From assembly GCA_947627205.1 (NCBI GenBank), contig CANQVE010000009.1, forward strand, positions 1 through 59,837: a stretch of 59,837 nucleotides of DNA, in the 5' to 3' direction. The notes below the pieces were generated by a model. That model ran no database searches. It saw nothing but the letters and a program-made list of their open reading frames with translations, and was not told the DNA's origin. Each line of letters opens with the position of its first letter. Within the stretch, counting starts at the first letter, position 1. This DNA comes from an uncultured Clostridia bacterium (GTDB lineage Bacteria; Bacillota; Clostridia; Oscillospirales; Ruminococcaceae). The position numbers and the translations under genes were made by a program. This document shows positions 1 to 8,908 of this stretch, one piece after another.

Positions 1-32
1 CCGTCGCCGCCTGTTCTTTCGGCGACTTGTTT

Positions 33-61
33 ATTATATCACACCGCTTTTTATTTGTCAA
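33..61 (-). promoter_or_regulatory. Sigma-A promoter firing out of the left edge
   Basis: On the minus strand there is TTGACA (61-56), a 17-bp spacer and TATAAT (38-33), a perfect consensus. Predicted transcription starts near 26 and leaves the window. The first transcribed bases can pair: GTCGCC with GGCGAC, with a roughly 10-nt loop. The gene it serves lies outside the window. Confidence 0.75.
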
Positions 62-229
62 GGGGTTTTTTGAAAAATTTTAAATATTTTGCAGCAAAAA
101 TTTCTTTATTGAATTACAATGTAAATTATTCCCGAAAAATTTTAATATATACATTATAATATATCCACTGTCTTATTACACATTATTATTTCAAAAAGAA
201 AAATATTTTTGATTTTTTGTAAAATATAC

Positions 230-258
230 TTGATAAATTTCAAAGAATATGTTACAAT
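230..258 (+). promoter_or_regulatory. Sigma-A promoter of the XRE regulator operon
   Basis: TTGATA (230-235), a 17-bp spacer and TACAAT (253-258) stand just upstream of the XRE gene. The promoter implies a very short leader. The flanking 60-250 region is strongly AT-rich and shows no gene. Confidence 0.6.
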
Positions 259-275
259 ACAAACGAGGTGAGGTT

Positions 276-482
276 ATGGCGAAAAATCTCAAAATGAAAG
301 CCGCGCGCGCTGCGCTTGATTTATCACAAGATGAACTTGCAAAAAAGGCAAATGTCACGCGGCAGACCATTTCGGCGGTCGAAAACGGAGACTACAATCC
401 TACAATAAATTTGTGTATTGCTATCTGTAAAGCGCTCGGCAAGACGCTTGACGAGCTGTTCTGGGAGGAGGAACAAAAATGA
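276..482 (+). CDS. Small XRE-family transcriptional regulator (YozG/Cro-like)
   Basis: This is a 68-residue helix-turn-helix DNA-binding protein that is almost entirely one Cro/CI-type domain. The recognition region is seen in LSQDELAKKANVTRQTIS, followed by VENGDYNP and the C-terminal LDELFW, typical of the short YozG-like regulators. An in-frame ATG exists at 249, but the ATG at 276 has GAGGTGAGG just upstream and matches the family's usual length, so I chose it. Its stop overlaps the start of the next gene (ATGA), so the two are co-transcribed and probably translationally coupled. In this family the partner membrane protein is often a regulated target or sensor. That role is inferred here. 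Confidence 0.85.
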   Translation: MAKNLKMKAARAALDLSQDELAKKANVTRQTISAVENGDYNPTINLCIAICKALGKTLDELFWEEEQK

Positions 483-985
483 GCCTTAAATCTTTTGACA
501 AGTTCTGCGAAAGCATGATAATCGGCAACGGCGGAAAAGAGAAGATAATTTATGACGAACGGCAGAAAATTTTGCAGACGAAACTTTGGCTTGAAGCCAT
601 GGCCATTTTCATTATTGCGGGAATGATAAATATTCTTATAATGGACAAAATTTTTAATTACGCGGAATCGTATTTATTCCCGATGCTTCTTATTTTGATC
701 ATTTGCGTTTTCTACTATCAATTCAGATGTGTTGCATGCGGCTGTTTTATCGGAATCAACGGCGTCAGACCTATGAGAGTTTCTGCAATCTGGTCAATAT
801 TTATCGGATTTTTTGACAGCTTTATTTTCATATTTGATGAAGATGTACCGCTAATTCTCAGCGACGGGAAAATCAGTGACCGTCTGTTTGGTATTATTAT
901 GACAGCGAGCGTTGTAATTTACGGCGTTGTTATGCTTATTGTTCTTCATAATATTGAGAAGAAAAATAAGCAAGATACTGATTAA
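479..985 (+). CDS. Multi-spanning membrane protein paired with the XRE regulator
   Basis: The 168-residue protein has about four hydrophobic segments: near residues 40-58, 66-82, 100-118 and 138-158. A Cys pair (CVACGC) sits between the second and third. The N-terminal 35 residues are polar and probably cytosolic, with a YDERQ motif seen in small Firmicutes membrane proteins encoded beside YozG-type regulators (DUF6773/DUF3796-like; an uncertain match). It overlaps the upstream regulator by four bases, and GGAGGAGG lies just before its ATG. I cannot assign a biochemical function. Confidence 0.7.
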   Translation: MSLKSFDKFCESMIIGNGGKEKIIYDERQKILQTKLWLEAMAIFIIAGMINILIMDKIFNYAESYLFPMLLILIICVFYYQFRCVACGCFIGINGVRPMRVSAIWSIFIGFFDSFIFIFDEDVPLILSDGKISDRLFGIIMTASVVIYGVVMLIVLHNIEKKNKQDTD

Positions 986-1003
986 ACAGGTTAACATTTC
1001 AGC

Positions 1004-1037
1004 AAAACAGGGAAAACAAAATGCTTCCCCTGTTTTT
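1004..1037. terminator. Bidirectional rho-independent terminator
   Basis: AAAACAGGG (1004-1012) pairs with CCCTGTTTT (1028-1036), flanked by A-rich and T-rich runs. It lies between two convergent operons and can serve both. Confidence 0.7.
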
Positions 1038-1056
1038 CAGCTTTAAATCGCCTTGT

Positions 1057-1875
1057 TTATGCTATTGAAAAACTGCCCTTGTGATTATCAGCCTTGATAG
1101 TAACAACGACCTTTCCATTAACATCTACATCAAAATATGCGGTTTTAATATTCTGCTCGTCAAAAATGATCTTATCATCATTCTCCCGTATTTCGATTGA
1201 GATCGTCCCTGAATTTGTTTCAACATCTATATGCAGTACATCCGAGTTTGGATAAATACTTTTCTCCATAATTCCGTCAAGCAAGGAGTATCTTCCGCTC
1301 CAGGCGTCCAAGGTTTCACTGCCTACATAACCTACCCGCAATGCCGAGCGGGTGCTTACACAATTAAATTGTTTTGCAATAAAAATCGCCCCAAAACAAA
1401 TCAATAAAGTGACAACTACCGTAACAGCAGAAAATATCCACGGCTTGCGCACGGTTTTTTGATATTCCTTAATGTCATCTTCGGTCGTATGAAGTTCAAA
1501 TGCTTTCCCGTCATTCACCTTTTCAACTAAAAGAAGTTCTTTATTGAAAGTTCCCGCTGTTGTTGCAATTTTACCACCTTTTTCCGCCCAGGGACGAAAT
1601 ATCGCTTTACCTACGGAATAGTTAAGGTTTAAATTCTTGAATATCACTTTATAGCCGCAGTCCTCTAAAAATTCCGCATATTCCTTAGCGTTCTGCTTTG
1701 ACTTTTCGCCTACAAATTCTACCGCATAGCGATATTTCTTCGGCTCGCACTCCTCAAACTCATACCACGCTCTGCCTGTGCGAATTAGACGAAAGCCTTT
1801 ATCTGCCATTTCGTTCAGCCATTTTTCCTGCTTCTTCAAAAATCCCCAAAAGAAACGATAATATTTTTTTGTCAT
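1057..1875 (-). CDS. DUF2812 domain-containing membrane protein
   Basis: 272 residues. The N-terminal half carries the DUF2812 signature: an aromatic start (KYYRFF), then EKWLNEMADKGFRL and a later KYRYAVEF. It is followed by one membrane segment near residues 145-168 and an extracytoplasmic C-terminal domain of about 100 residues rich in beta-type sequence. DUF2812 proteins are commonly encoded directly downstream of a PadR regulator, as here, where only two bases separate the genes. The ATG at 1875 is preceded by GAGGG inside the padR 3' end. The molecular role of the family is unknown. An envelope sensor or a PadR-controlled stress protein is conjecture. Confidence 0.8.
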   Translation of the reverse strand: MTKKYYRFFWGFLKKQEKWLNEMADKGFRLIRTGRAWYEFEECEPKKYRYAVEFVGEKSKQNAKEYAEFLEDCGYKVIFKNLNLNYSVGKAIFRPWAEKGGKIATTAGTFNKELLLVEKVNDGKAFELHTTEDDIKEYQKTVRKPWIFSAVTVVVTLLICFGAIFIAKQFNCVSTRSALRVGYVGSETLDAWSGRYSLLDGIMEKSIYPNSDVLHIDVETNSGTISIEIRENDDKIIFDEQNIKTAYFDVDVNGKVVVTIKADNHKGSFSIA

Positions 1876-1877
1876 GA

Positions 1878-2195
1878 TCAGCCCTCCATTATATCCTCGG
1901 CAATTTTCAAAAGTTCCTTTAATCTGACAATTTCCTTATCGCAGACAGCTTTCCCCGCGTCAGTGATAAGGTATTCCTTTTTGCGCCCGTCTGTATCCCC
2001 GCAGGGACTTATCCAGCCTTTTTCTTCGAGAGATGAAAGCGCACCGTATAGCGTTCCCGCTCCAAGCGTCAGACGACCCTCGGTTTTTTCTTCGATAAAC
2101 TGCATTATCGCGTATCCGTGTTTAGGCTTATAAAGCGCAAGCAAAATGAAGAATGTGACTTCAGTCAGCGCACCGCCTTTTATATTGTCACGCAA
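1878..2195 (-). CDS. PadR-family transcriptional repressor
   Basis: This 105-residue winged-helix regulator has the PadR hallmarks: an N-terminal helix with FFILLALYKPKHGYAIMQ, the GTLYGALSSLEEKGW recognition region, and the wing with DGRKKEYLITDAGK. The start is a TTG at 2195 placed eight bases after AGGAGG. No ATG fits. It is the first gene of a two-gene operon with the DUF2812 membrane protein. The repeated ACNGTAATA elements over its own promoter suggest autorepression, which is the norm for PadR proteins. Confidence 0.9.
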   Translation of the reverse strand: MRDNIKGGALTEVTFFILLALYKPKHGYAIMQFIEEKTEGRLTLGAGTLYGALSSLEEKGWISPCGDTDGRKKEYLITDAGKAVCDKEIVRLKELLKIAEDIMEG

Positions 2196-2210
2196 TTTTT
2201 AGCCTCCTTT

Positions 2211-2257
2211 ATTACGTTTACTGTAATAATTATATCACTAACCGTAATAGTTGTCAA
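2211..2257 (-). promoter_or_regulatory. padR promoter with candidate PadR operators
   Basis: Minus-strand TTGACA (2257-2252), a 17-bp spacer and TATAAT (2234-2229). Two direct copies of AC(T/C)GTAATA lie at 2220-2228 and 2241-2249, 21 bp (two helical turns) apart. An ATTAC/GTAAT inverted pair covers 2211-2227. One copy sits in the spacer and one just downstream of the -10, positions typical of repressor operators. Confidence 0.7.
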
Positions 2258-2295
2258 TAGGAAATTTTAAATTTCAAAAATTTTTTCTAATGTGG

Positions 2296-2324
2296 TTGAA
2301 AAAAATGACTGCTTGTGTTATAAT
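2296..2324 (+). promoter_or_regulatory. Sigma-A promoter of pyrG
   Basis: TTGAAA (2296-2301), a 17-bp spacer and TATAAT (2319-2324). The leader to the ATG at 2356 is short. I see no terminator-like attenuator in it. Confidence 0.75.
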
Positions 2325-2340
2325 AAATATAAGTTTGTAG

Positions 2341-3969
<1,629 letters not shown>

Positions 3970-4044
3970 TCAAATTCTCTTTTTACATTAGTGATGATAT
4001 TAAAATTCAATAATTAAACATCTTGTAACAAGGGTGCAATCAAA

Positions 4045-4071
4045 AACAGCGGGCTTTCAAGGTCCGCTGTT
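4045..4071 (+). terminator. Weak hairpin between pyrG and rlmD
   Basis: AACAGCGG (4045-4052) pairs with CCGCTGTT (4064-4071). No clean T-run follows, so termination may be partial and rlmD may receive read-through. Confidence 0.35.
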
Positions 4072-4098
4072 GACGTATAAATTTACAAGGACAATGAA

Positions 4099-5457
4099 AT
4101 GAACAAAAACGATTTGATAACTCTCGAAATAACCGACATAACAAACGAGGGCTTCGGTTTCGGAAAATATAACGGAATGGCGGTTTTTGTGCCGCTTACG
4201 GCAGTCGGCGATGAGATAGAAGCAAAAGTTTTAAAGGTGAACAAAAGCTATGCCTATGCGAAACTTGAAAAACTGCTTCTTCCCTCTCCCGACAGAATTG
4301 AAAATGACTGCCCTGCTTTCGGAAAATGCGGTGGCTGTGCGTTTCGTCACATCAGCTACAATGCCGAGCTTAAAGCGAAAGAGAGTTTTGTTAAAGATGC
4401 GTTTATGAAGATCGGAGGGTTTGAGACTGAAAACATAAATTTTCTGCCGATAGAACCGAGCGATGAAATCGAGCGATACAGAAACAAGCTCGAAATGCCT
4501 GTAGGAATAAACGAAAGCGGAGAGATGTACTGCGGGTTTTATGCCCAAAGAAGTCACAGGATCATTCCCGTAAACGACTGTCTTTTACAACCCGAAATTT
4601 TTTCGGAGATAGCGTGGTTTATTGTCCAAAAGGCAAAGGCGCTGAAAATTTCCGCTTATAATGAAGAACGGCACGAGGGCGTTCTGCGTCATATTTTTCT
4701 GCGCAAAGCCGAAAACAAGCCTGACGGCGGGCTGTGCTGTGTTATTGTTGCAAAAAGGAAAGTTCCCGAATTCAACAGGCTTGCGCGGGAGCTGTCGGAA
4801 CAATTTCCGCAAATAACGGGAATTGTCCTCAACATAAATCCCGATAAGACAAACGTTATCCTCGGCGAAAAGGAAATTCTTCTTTGCGGAAAAGCCGATA
4901 TTACGGACGAGATGTGCGGAGTACCCGTGGAAATTTCGCCGAAGTCGTTTTATCAGGTGAACACAAAAACCGCCGAGAAGATATACCGCAAAGCCACCGA
5001 GTTTGCAAATCCGAGCGGAAAGGTTATTCTAGATTTATACTGCGGTGCGGGAACGATAGGGCTTTCAATGGCGAAAAATGCGAAGAAAATAATCGGCGTT
5101 GAAATAATTCCCGAAGCGGTTGAAAATGCCAAAGCGAATGCAAAAAGGCTCGGAGTTCAAAACGCCGAATTTATCTGCGCAAATGCGGGCGATACAGCGA
5201 CGCTCGGCATTTCAGAAAAGCCCGATGTTATACTGCTTGATCCGCCGAGAAAGGGCTGTGACGAAAAGACGCTTGATTTTTGCGCAAGCCTCTCCCCTGC
5301 GCGGATCGTAATGATCTCCTGCAATCCCGCTACCGCCGCCCGCGACTGCAAATGGCTTTCGGAGCTTGGGTTCAGGGTGAACGCTGTTCAGGCGTTCGAT
5401 CTGTTTCCGAGGACGAGGCATGTGGAGTGCGTGGTGTTGTTGTCGAGGGATAAATAA
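4099..5457 (+). CDS. rlmD: 23S rRNA (uracil-C5)-methyltransferase, RlmD/RlmCD type
   Basis: SAM-dependent RNA m5U methyltransferase of the TrmA/RumA family, acting on 23S rRNA. The 452-residue protein starts with a TRAM domain (about 1-60), followed by the 4Fe-4S-type cysteines in CPAFGKCGGC. The Rossmann SAM-binding motif is DLYCGAGTIGLSMA, the catalytic-domain motif is DPPRKGC, and the catalytic Cys lies in SCNPATAARD. The C-terminal FPRTRHVECV is also typical. The ATG at 4099 has AAGGA upstream. Gram-positive members may be dual-specific (U747 and U1939), which the sequence alone does not settle. Confidence 0.92.
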   Translation: MNKNDLITLEITDITNEGFGFGKYNGMAVFVPLTAVGDEIEAKVLKVNKSYAYAKLEKLLLPSPDRIENDCPAFGKCGGCAFRHISYNAELKAKESFVKDAFMKIGGFETENINFLPIEPSDEIERYRNKLEMPVGINESGEMYCGFYAQRSHRIIPVNDCLLQPEIFSEIAWFIVQKAKALKISAYNEERHEGVLRHIFLRKAENKPDGGLCCVIVAKRKVPEFNRLARELSEQFPQITGIVLNINPDKTNVILGEKEILLCGKADITDEMCGVPVEISPKSFYQVNTKTAEKIYRKATEFANPSGKVILDLYCGAGTIGLSMAKNAKKIIGVEIIPEAVENAKANAKRLGVQNAEFICANAGDTATLGISEKPDVILLDPPRKGCDEKTLDFCASLSPARIVMISCNPATAARDCKWLSELGFRVNAVQAFDLFPRTRHVECVVLLSRDK

Positions 5458-5467
5458 AGAGCATAAG

Positions 5468-5496
5468 AAAAGTGCCGATTTAACGGCACTTTTTGT
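5468..5496 (+). terminator. Rho-independent terminator after rlmD
   Basis: AAAAGTGCCG (5468-5477) pairs with CGGCACTTTT (5484-5493), with a six-base loop and continuing T residues. It marks the left boundary between ordinary chromosome and the AT-rich leftward block that follows. Confidence 0.85.
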
Positions 5497-5549
5497 CTAT
5501 TGAATTATCCTCCTGTAGTAATACAATAATTTCTGATATTATATCTCGT

Positions 5550-6524
5550 TTAAAATGCTTTTTTCATTGTATCTGTTTTCTCTTCCATGTTTATTATCAG
5601 ATCACTAATCAGCGTTATAAGCCATACACTGTGTATAGCCGGCATTATCATCATATATGCAATAACATACGGGATTTCCGCGATATCATTATCACTAAGC
5701 ATAATCAGTATAAGTATAAATAAAATAGTGGACGCATACGGAGAATACTTGAACAATACGGCTTCTATCAGATCTATGACAGCTATTGATGCATGGTATG
5801 CAACTCCATGTATAATTATATAGCGAAGACAACTGCTGTTTTTATTGAATCTCAATGTTTGGGCAAACCCCTTTGCCCACCTTATACGCTGTTTGATTAG
5901 AGCTGCCATATTGACAGATGGCTTTTCACTTCCCAGAACGGATTTTGTACGCTTAACCGTCATATTGTTCTCTTTGGCACATATACCGATTGTAAGATCA
6001 TCAAACAGCGTATCATACTTCTGTAGAACATTATTAAAGCTATTGCGTTTCATTATGAATACTTGTCCGGGAATGCTTATCCCAATATTCATGTTCCATA
6101 GTGCCGGACGAATTATATTATGCGAGAGAATTTTGTCTATCTTTATAAGATGTTCAGTAAATGTGTCCGTACTGCTGACCATGATTTTTCCAAAAAACAG
6201 ATCTGCATCTTCGGGACACTGAGCAATAGCTCTCTTTAGGTTTTCATATTCAATTTTTATATCATTGTCAATAAAGAGAATCCTGTCATATCTGCATGAA
6301 ACTATGGAATCCTTTATACGCATATATTTTGTCGTTGAATTACAAATAACTTCTCTTATATTCTCATCTGTTAATTCATTTTTCTTCAGCACCTTTTTAT
6401 CTGAATAAATTATAAGCTCACAATTGTCAAGGTATTTTGAAATATACTTGTAAAAACCTATAATATTATGGTTCAGCTTTTCAGTGCCGCTAATGAATGT
6501 AACGATACTGATGTATTTTATCAT
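5550..6524 (-). CDS. Membrane-anchored family-2-type glycosyltransferase
   Basis: 324 residues. The N-terminal GT-A domain contains a DxD-type motif (FIDNDIKIE, about residue 88) and, near residue 213, QRIRWAKG, matching the Q-x-x-RW motif of processive GT2 enzymes. Two or three hydrophobic segments follow at about 240-310, so the enzyme is probably bound at the inner face of the membrane. The ATG at 6524 has AAGGAG upstream. It lies inside the 3' end of the preceding gene (35-bp overlap) and is the last gene of the nine-gene leftward block. The sugar donor and acceptor are unknown. It is shorter than hyaluronan or cellulose synthases and lacks their C-terminal pore helices. Confidence 0.75.
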   Translation of the reverse strand: MIKYISIVTFISGTEKLNHNIIGFYKYISKYLDNCELIIYSDKKVLKKNELTDENIREVICNSTTKYMRIKDSIVSCRYDRILFIDNDIKIEYENLKRAIAQCPEDADLFFGKIMVSSTDTFTEHLIKIDKILSHNIIRPALWNMNIGISIPGQVFIMKRNSFNNVLQKYDTLFDDLTIGICAKENNMTVKRTKSVLGSEKPSVNMAALIKQRIRWAKGFAQTLRFNKNSSCLRYIIIHGVAYHASIAVIDLIEAVLFKYSPYASTILFILILIMLSDNDIAEIPYVIAYMMIMPAIHSVWLITLISDLIINMEEKTDTMKKAF

Positions 6525-7071
6525 CGCTGTACTCCTTTCCGCTGAATAGAGCAGCGAGACTGCTTTGAATTTTCGACTCGCTCAAGCAATGATCGCTTTC
6601 AAGCAATATCAGTCTCTTGTTCTGGGCTGAAGTCTGCTCAAGCAGTTCTATGCCGTGGTGTATCCCGATTTTTTCATCTCTAAGAGAAAGCACAATGCTG
6701 AGTTTTTCAACAACAATTTGCTTGTTTATGAGTTCAATTTCCCACTGAGTTCCCATCGGGAACCCTTTCTCGTGCGAAAGCTGAGAACGTGAGATAAATG
6801 GATTAATAAGCACCATCTCTCTTGGACAAATTGATGCATCTACCGAAACCATAGCATACATCATTGATGCGCCCAAACTAATTCCGCACCAAATATCATA
6901 TTGATTATGTTTGAGCCATTTGTTCCACTCGGAACCGGAAAAGAGCATGGATTCACCGATGTCATACTCAAACGGAAAAAAATTTATACTATATGTGTCA
7001 CTCATTCCTGATAGGAATACTTCCAACACATTGTGATTTCCTCTTCCATTCCAGAATAAAAGCCTTTTCAT
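6490..7071 (-). CDS. Small alpha/beta-hydrolase-like protein
   Basis: 193 residues. The nucleophile elbow is visible as WCGISLGASMMYA (Ser in G-x-S-x-G form, about residue 66), followed by a strand ending in LINPF. A late acidic and His pair (SLRDEKIG near 130, SDHCLSES near 159) is compatible with a Ser-Asp-His triad. The start MKRLLFWNGRG resembles compact thioesterase/esterase folds with a minimal lid. The ATG at 7071 follows GAGGG and overlaps the upstream radical-SAM stop by four bases. The substrate is unknown. Placement between a radical-SAM enzyme and a glycosyltransferase suggests a biosynthetic or tailoring role, which is inference. Confidence 0.65.
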   Translation of the reverse strand: MKRLLFWNGRGNHNVLEVFLSGMSDTYSINFFPFEYDIGESMLFSGSEWNKWLKHNQYDIWCGISLGASMMYAMVSVDASICPREMVLINPFISRSQLSHEKGFPMGTQWEIELINKQIVVEKLSIVLSLRDEKIGIHHGIELLEQTSAQNKRLILLESDHCLSESKIQSSLAALFSGKEYSDDKIHQYRYIH

Positions 7072-8237
7072 ATAAGTCCCTCATAAAATTCGTTTGCAAG
7101 GCTGTTTCTAAGAACAGAGGCGTCAAAAAACGGTTTATAGCCGAATTTGTGATACAGCTCTGCTGCAAATGAATATAGTCGCCTGATATAATCCGTGTCA
7201 ATAGCACCAAGACTGTTTCCAATTATAGAGCTTACTTCAGCATGATAGATATTAGCACCCGGAATTATGCCGTTTTCTGCCATAAATCGGAAACCATCAA
7301 TCATGTCTTCAAGAGGGACCAATCCTGCTACAAAATTGGACCAGACCTTGCCCGGACCGTAAAACTCTACAAGTTTTTTCAGCGATTCGATAATATGTTC
7401 AAAGCCGACATACATCTCCTTGCCGGGGCAGAAATAACTAAATGCCGAATGAGGCCATACCTCTATATTGAAGCTGGGATTATCAACGCCGTTATCATAC
7501 AGTTCTTTCAGCCGCACTGTATTTTTTGGCGGCATCATGGATACATTGCCTTTTATTCTGCCGTTCCACGGAAGATACTCTCTGATAGCTTTTATTGTCC
7601 TGATATGCATATCAAATTCATGGTCACTGTTTATGTATGATCCGCCGGTAATTATTATATAATTTAATATATCATTTGCAGAAGCCATCTGACATATTTC
7701 CGCCAGCTTTTCCGGAGCTTTCTTCACCTGAATAGGGTTATCTTTATCAACTGTTGCTTTAACCGAACAGAACCTACATCCCTTACCTGAATTCTGAAAT
7801 TCACAGCCCGAATACAGATTGAAATTAAGACAATTCAACCCATACATTTGCGCGAAACGTTTAGGATCATCGCCATCTTTCATTTTCATTTTCCAGAAAT
7901 TCGGGCGCGGCAGAAATCTGAATTCTGATAATTCCTCATGTCCTTTGCATATCAACAATATCCCATTGCTTTCTACGAGTTTCAACGGAGAATCCGGTCT
8001 TATATGAAGTTTTGATACTATACCGCCTGGAAGCAGTATTTCAGTAGGTGTAAGGCGCTTTTTATCCACACCCCAGTTACCATTATCAAAGGCATAATGC
8101 TCCTCCTTAAATTCTCCCGCGTATTTTGAGAATAATTCGGGGTTGTCTTCTACTCCATATACAAGAAGCTCAAATTTGGTCTGTGCGCTTCTTTTGCGGC
8201 TACCTTTGTCGTTTATAAAATCATTCTGGTTTTTCAT
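7068..8237 (-). CDS. Radical-SAM enzyme with unusual Cx8Cx2C cluster motif
   Basis: 389 residues. Cysteines 145, 154 and 157 in CEFQNSGKGCRFC give a CX8CX2C spacing instead of the canonical CX3CX2C. IIITGGSYIN is a plausible 'GGE-like' SAM-contact motif, and a TIM-barrel-like stretch continues to about residue 360. An N-terminal domain of about 130 residues precedes the barrel and contains alternating strands (ILLPGGIVSKLHI). Biotin-synthase/HmdB-like radical-SAM families also depart from canonical spacing, so a distant relationship is possible but not shown. It overlaps genes on both sides by four bases, which is strong evidence of co-translation with the kinase-like and hydrolase-like proteins. 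The reaction is unknown. Confidence 0.75.
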   Translation of the reverse strand: MKNQNDFINDKGSRKRSAQTKFELLVYGVEDNPELFSKYAGEFKEEHYAFDNGNWGVDKKRLTPTEILLPGGIVSKLHIRPDSPLKLVESNGILLICKGHEELSEFRFLPRPNFWKMKMKDGDDPKRFAQMYGLNCLNFNLYSGCEFQNSGKGCRFCSVKATVDKDNPIQVKKAPEKLAEICQMASANDILNYIIITGGSYINSDHEFDMHIRTIKAIREYLPWNGRIKGNVSMMPPKNTVRLKELYDNGVDNPSFNIEVWPHSAFSYFCPGKEMYVGFEHIIESLKKLVEFYGPGKVWSNFVAGLVPLEDMIDGFRFMAENGIIPGANIYHAEVSSIIGNSLGAIDTDYIRRLYSFAAELYHKFGYKPFFDASVLRNSLANEFYEGLI

Positions 8238-8797
8238 ATTTCTTCTCCAATGTAATCAAGTATTGTCTTAGCAACAATTTCGGGAGAAATTTCATCAGTA
8301 ACTATTTCCGTAATAATACCTGTTCTTTCTTTCAAACAGTCAAGGAAAAAAGAATACTGCCGATTGCGTTCAGCTGTGATATCATCAGCTTCATCAGCAA
8401 AAGCACGTTTTTCTATTCGGTTAATTCGTGTGTCAAACTTACATTTCAGTCTGAAAACAAAATCAGGCCTTACCAATGTATCAAATAGTTTATCTGCCAT
8501 TTCAAGTGCTTGTTCAATTTCAAACAAATTGTCGGCATAAGCAGCAGAGACAGTGCTTATCCAATACCTTGCCAGCAGCGCTTTATTGTATTTTTCAGTC
8601 TGTTCACCGCAAATTCGGTTATATTCAAGAAAAGCCTTAAAGCGTGAAAGACTTCCAATATCAAAACGCTTAGACTGTTCCTCAAGTGTTAATATTTCTT
8701 TATGCTCAGTTATAAATTCAAAACCGTATCTTTCACTGAGAATATGTGATACTGTTGTTTTCCCTGTACCATTATCTCCTTCAATAACAATAAACAT
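8234..8797 (-). CDS. Thymidylate-kinase-like P-loop protein
   Basis: 187 residues with an N-terminal Walker A, IEGDNGTGKTT (about 4-14), and the general layout of dTMP kinase-type NMP kinases. ALLARYWISTVSAAYA occupies the place of the dTMP kinase DRY-x-x-S motif, with Ala replacing Asp. A LID-like basic and acidic segment (EKRAFADEADD) follows. It is shorter than housekeeping Tmk. It is therefore probably a specialised nucleotide or nucleoside kinase rather than the essential enzyme. The ATG at 8797 follows GAGG. A 111-bp gap separates it from the activase gene upstream, the only sizeable gap in the nine-gene block. Confidence 0.75.
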   Translation of the reverse strand: MFIVIEGDNGTGKTTVSHILSERYGFEFITEHKEILTLEEQSKRFDIGSLSRFKAFLEYNRICGEQTEKYNKALLARYWISTVSAAYADNLFEIEQALEMADKLFDTLVRPDFVFRLKCKFDTRINRIEKRAFADEADDITAERNRQYSFFLDCLKERTGIITEIVTDEISPEIVAKTILDYIGEEI

Positions 8798-8908
8798 ATT
8801 ATCGCCTCAGCGTAGTGTCTGCATTATGTGCAATGTAAGTAATTCCCTTTTTGACGTGCAAATTCTGTTAATGCACATCAAACCATAAACTAATGACGAA
8901 TTAATCTC

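Noticed and set aside
8234-8797. Housekeeping thymidylate kinase (tmk)
   Set aside because: The DRY-like motif is altered, the protein is short, and the context is an accessory block rather than a replication locus.
8798-8908. Weak GTGCA/TGCAC hairpin as terminator or promoter region between activase and kinase-like genes
   Set aside because: The stem is only about five pairs, no T-run follows on the minus strand, and no good -10/-35 pair was found.
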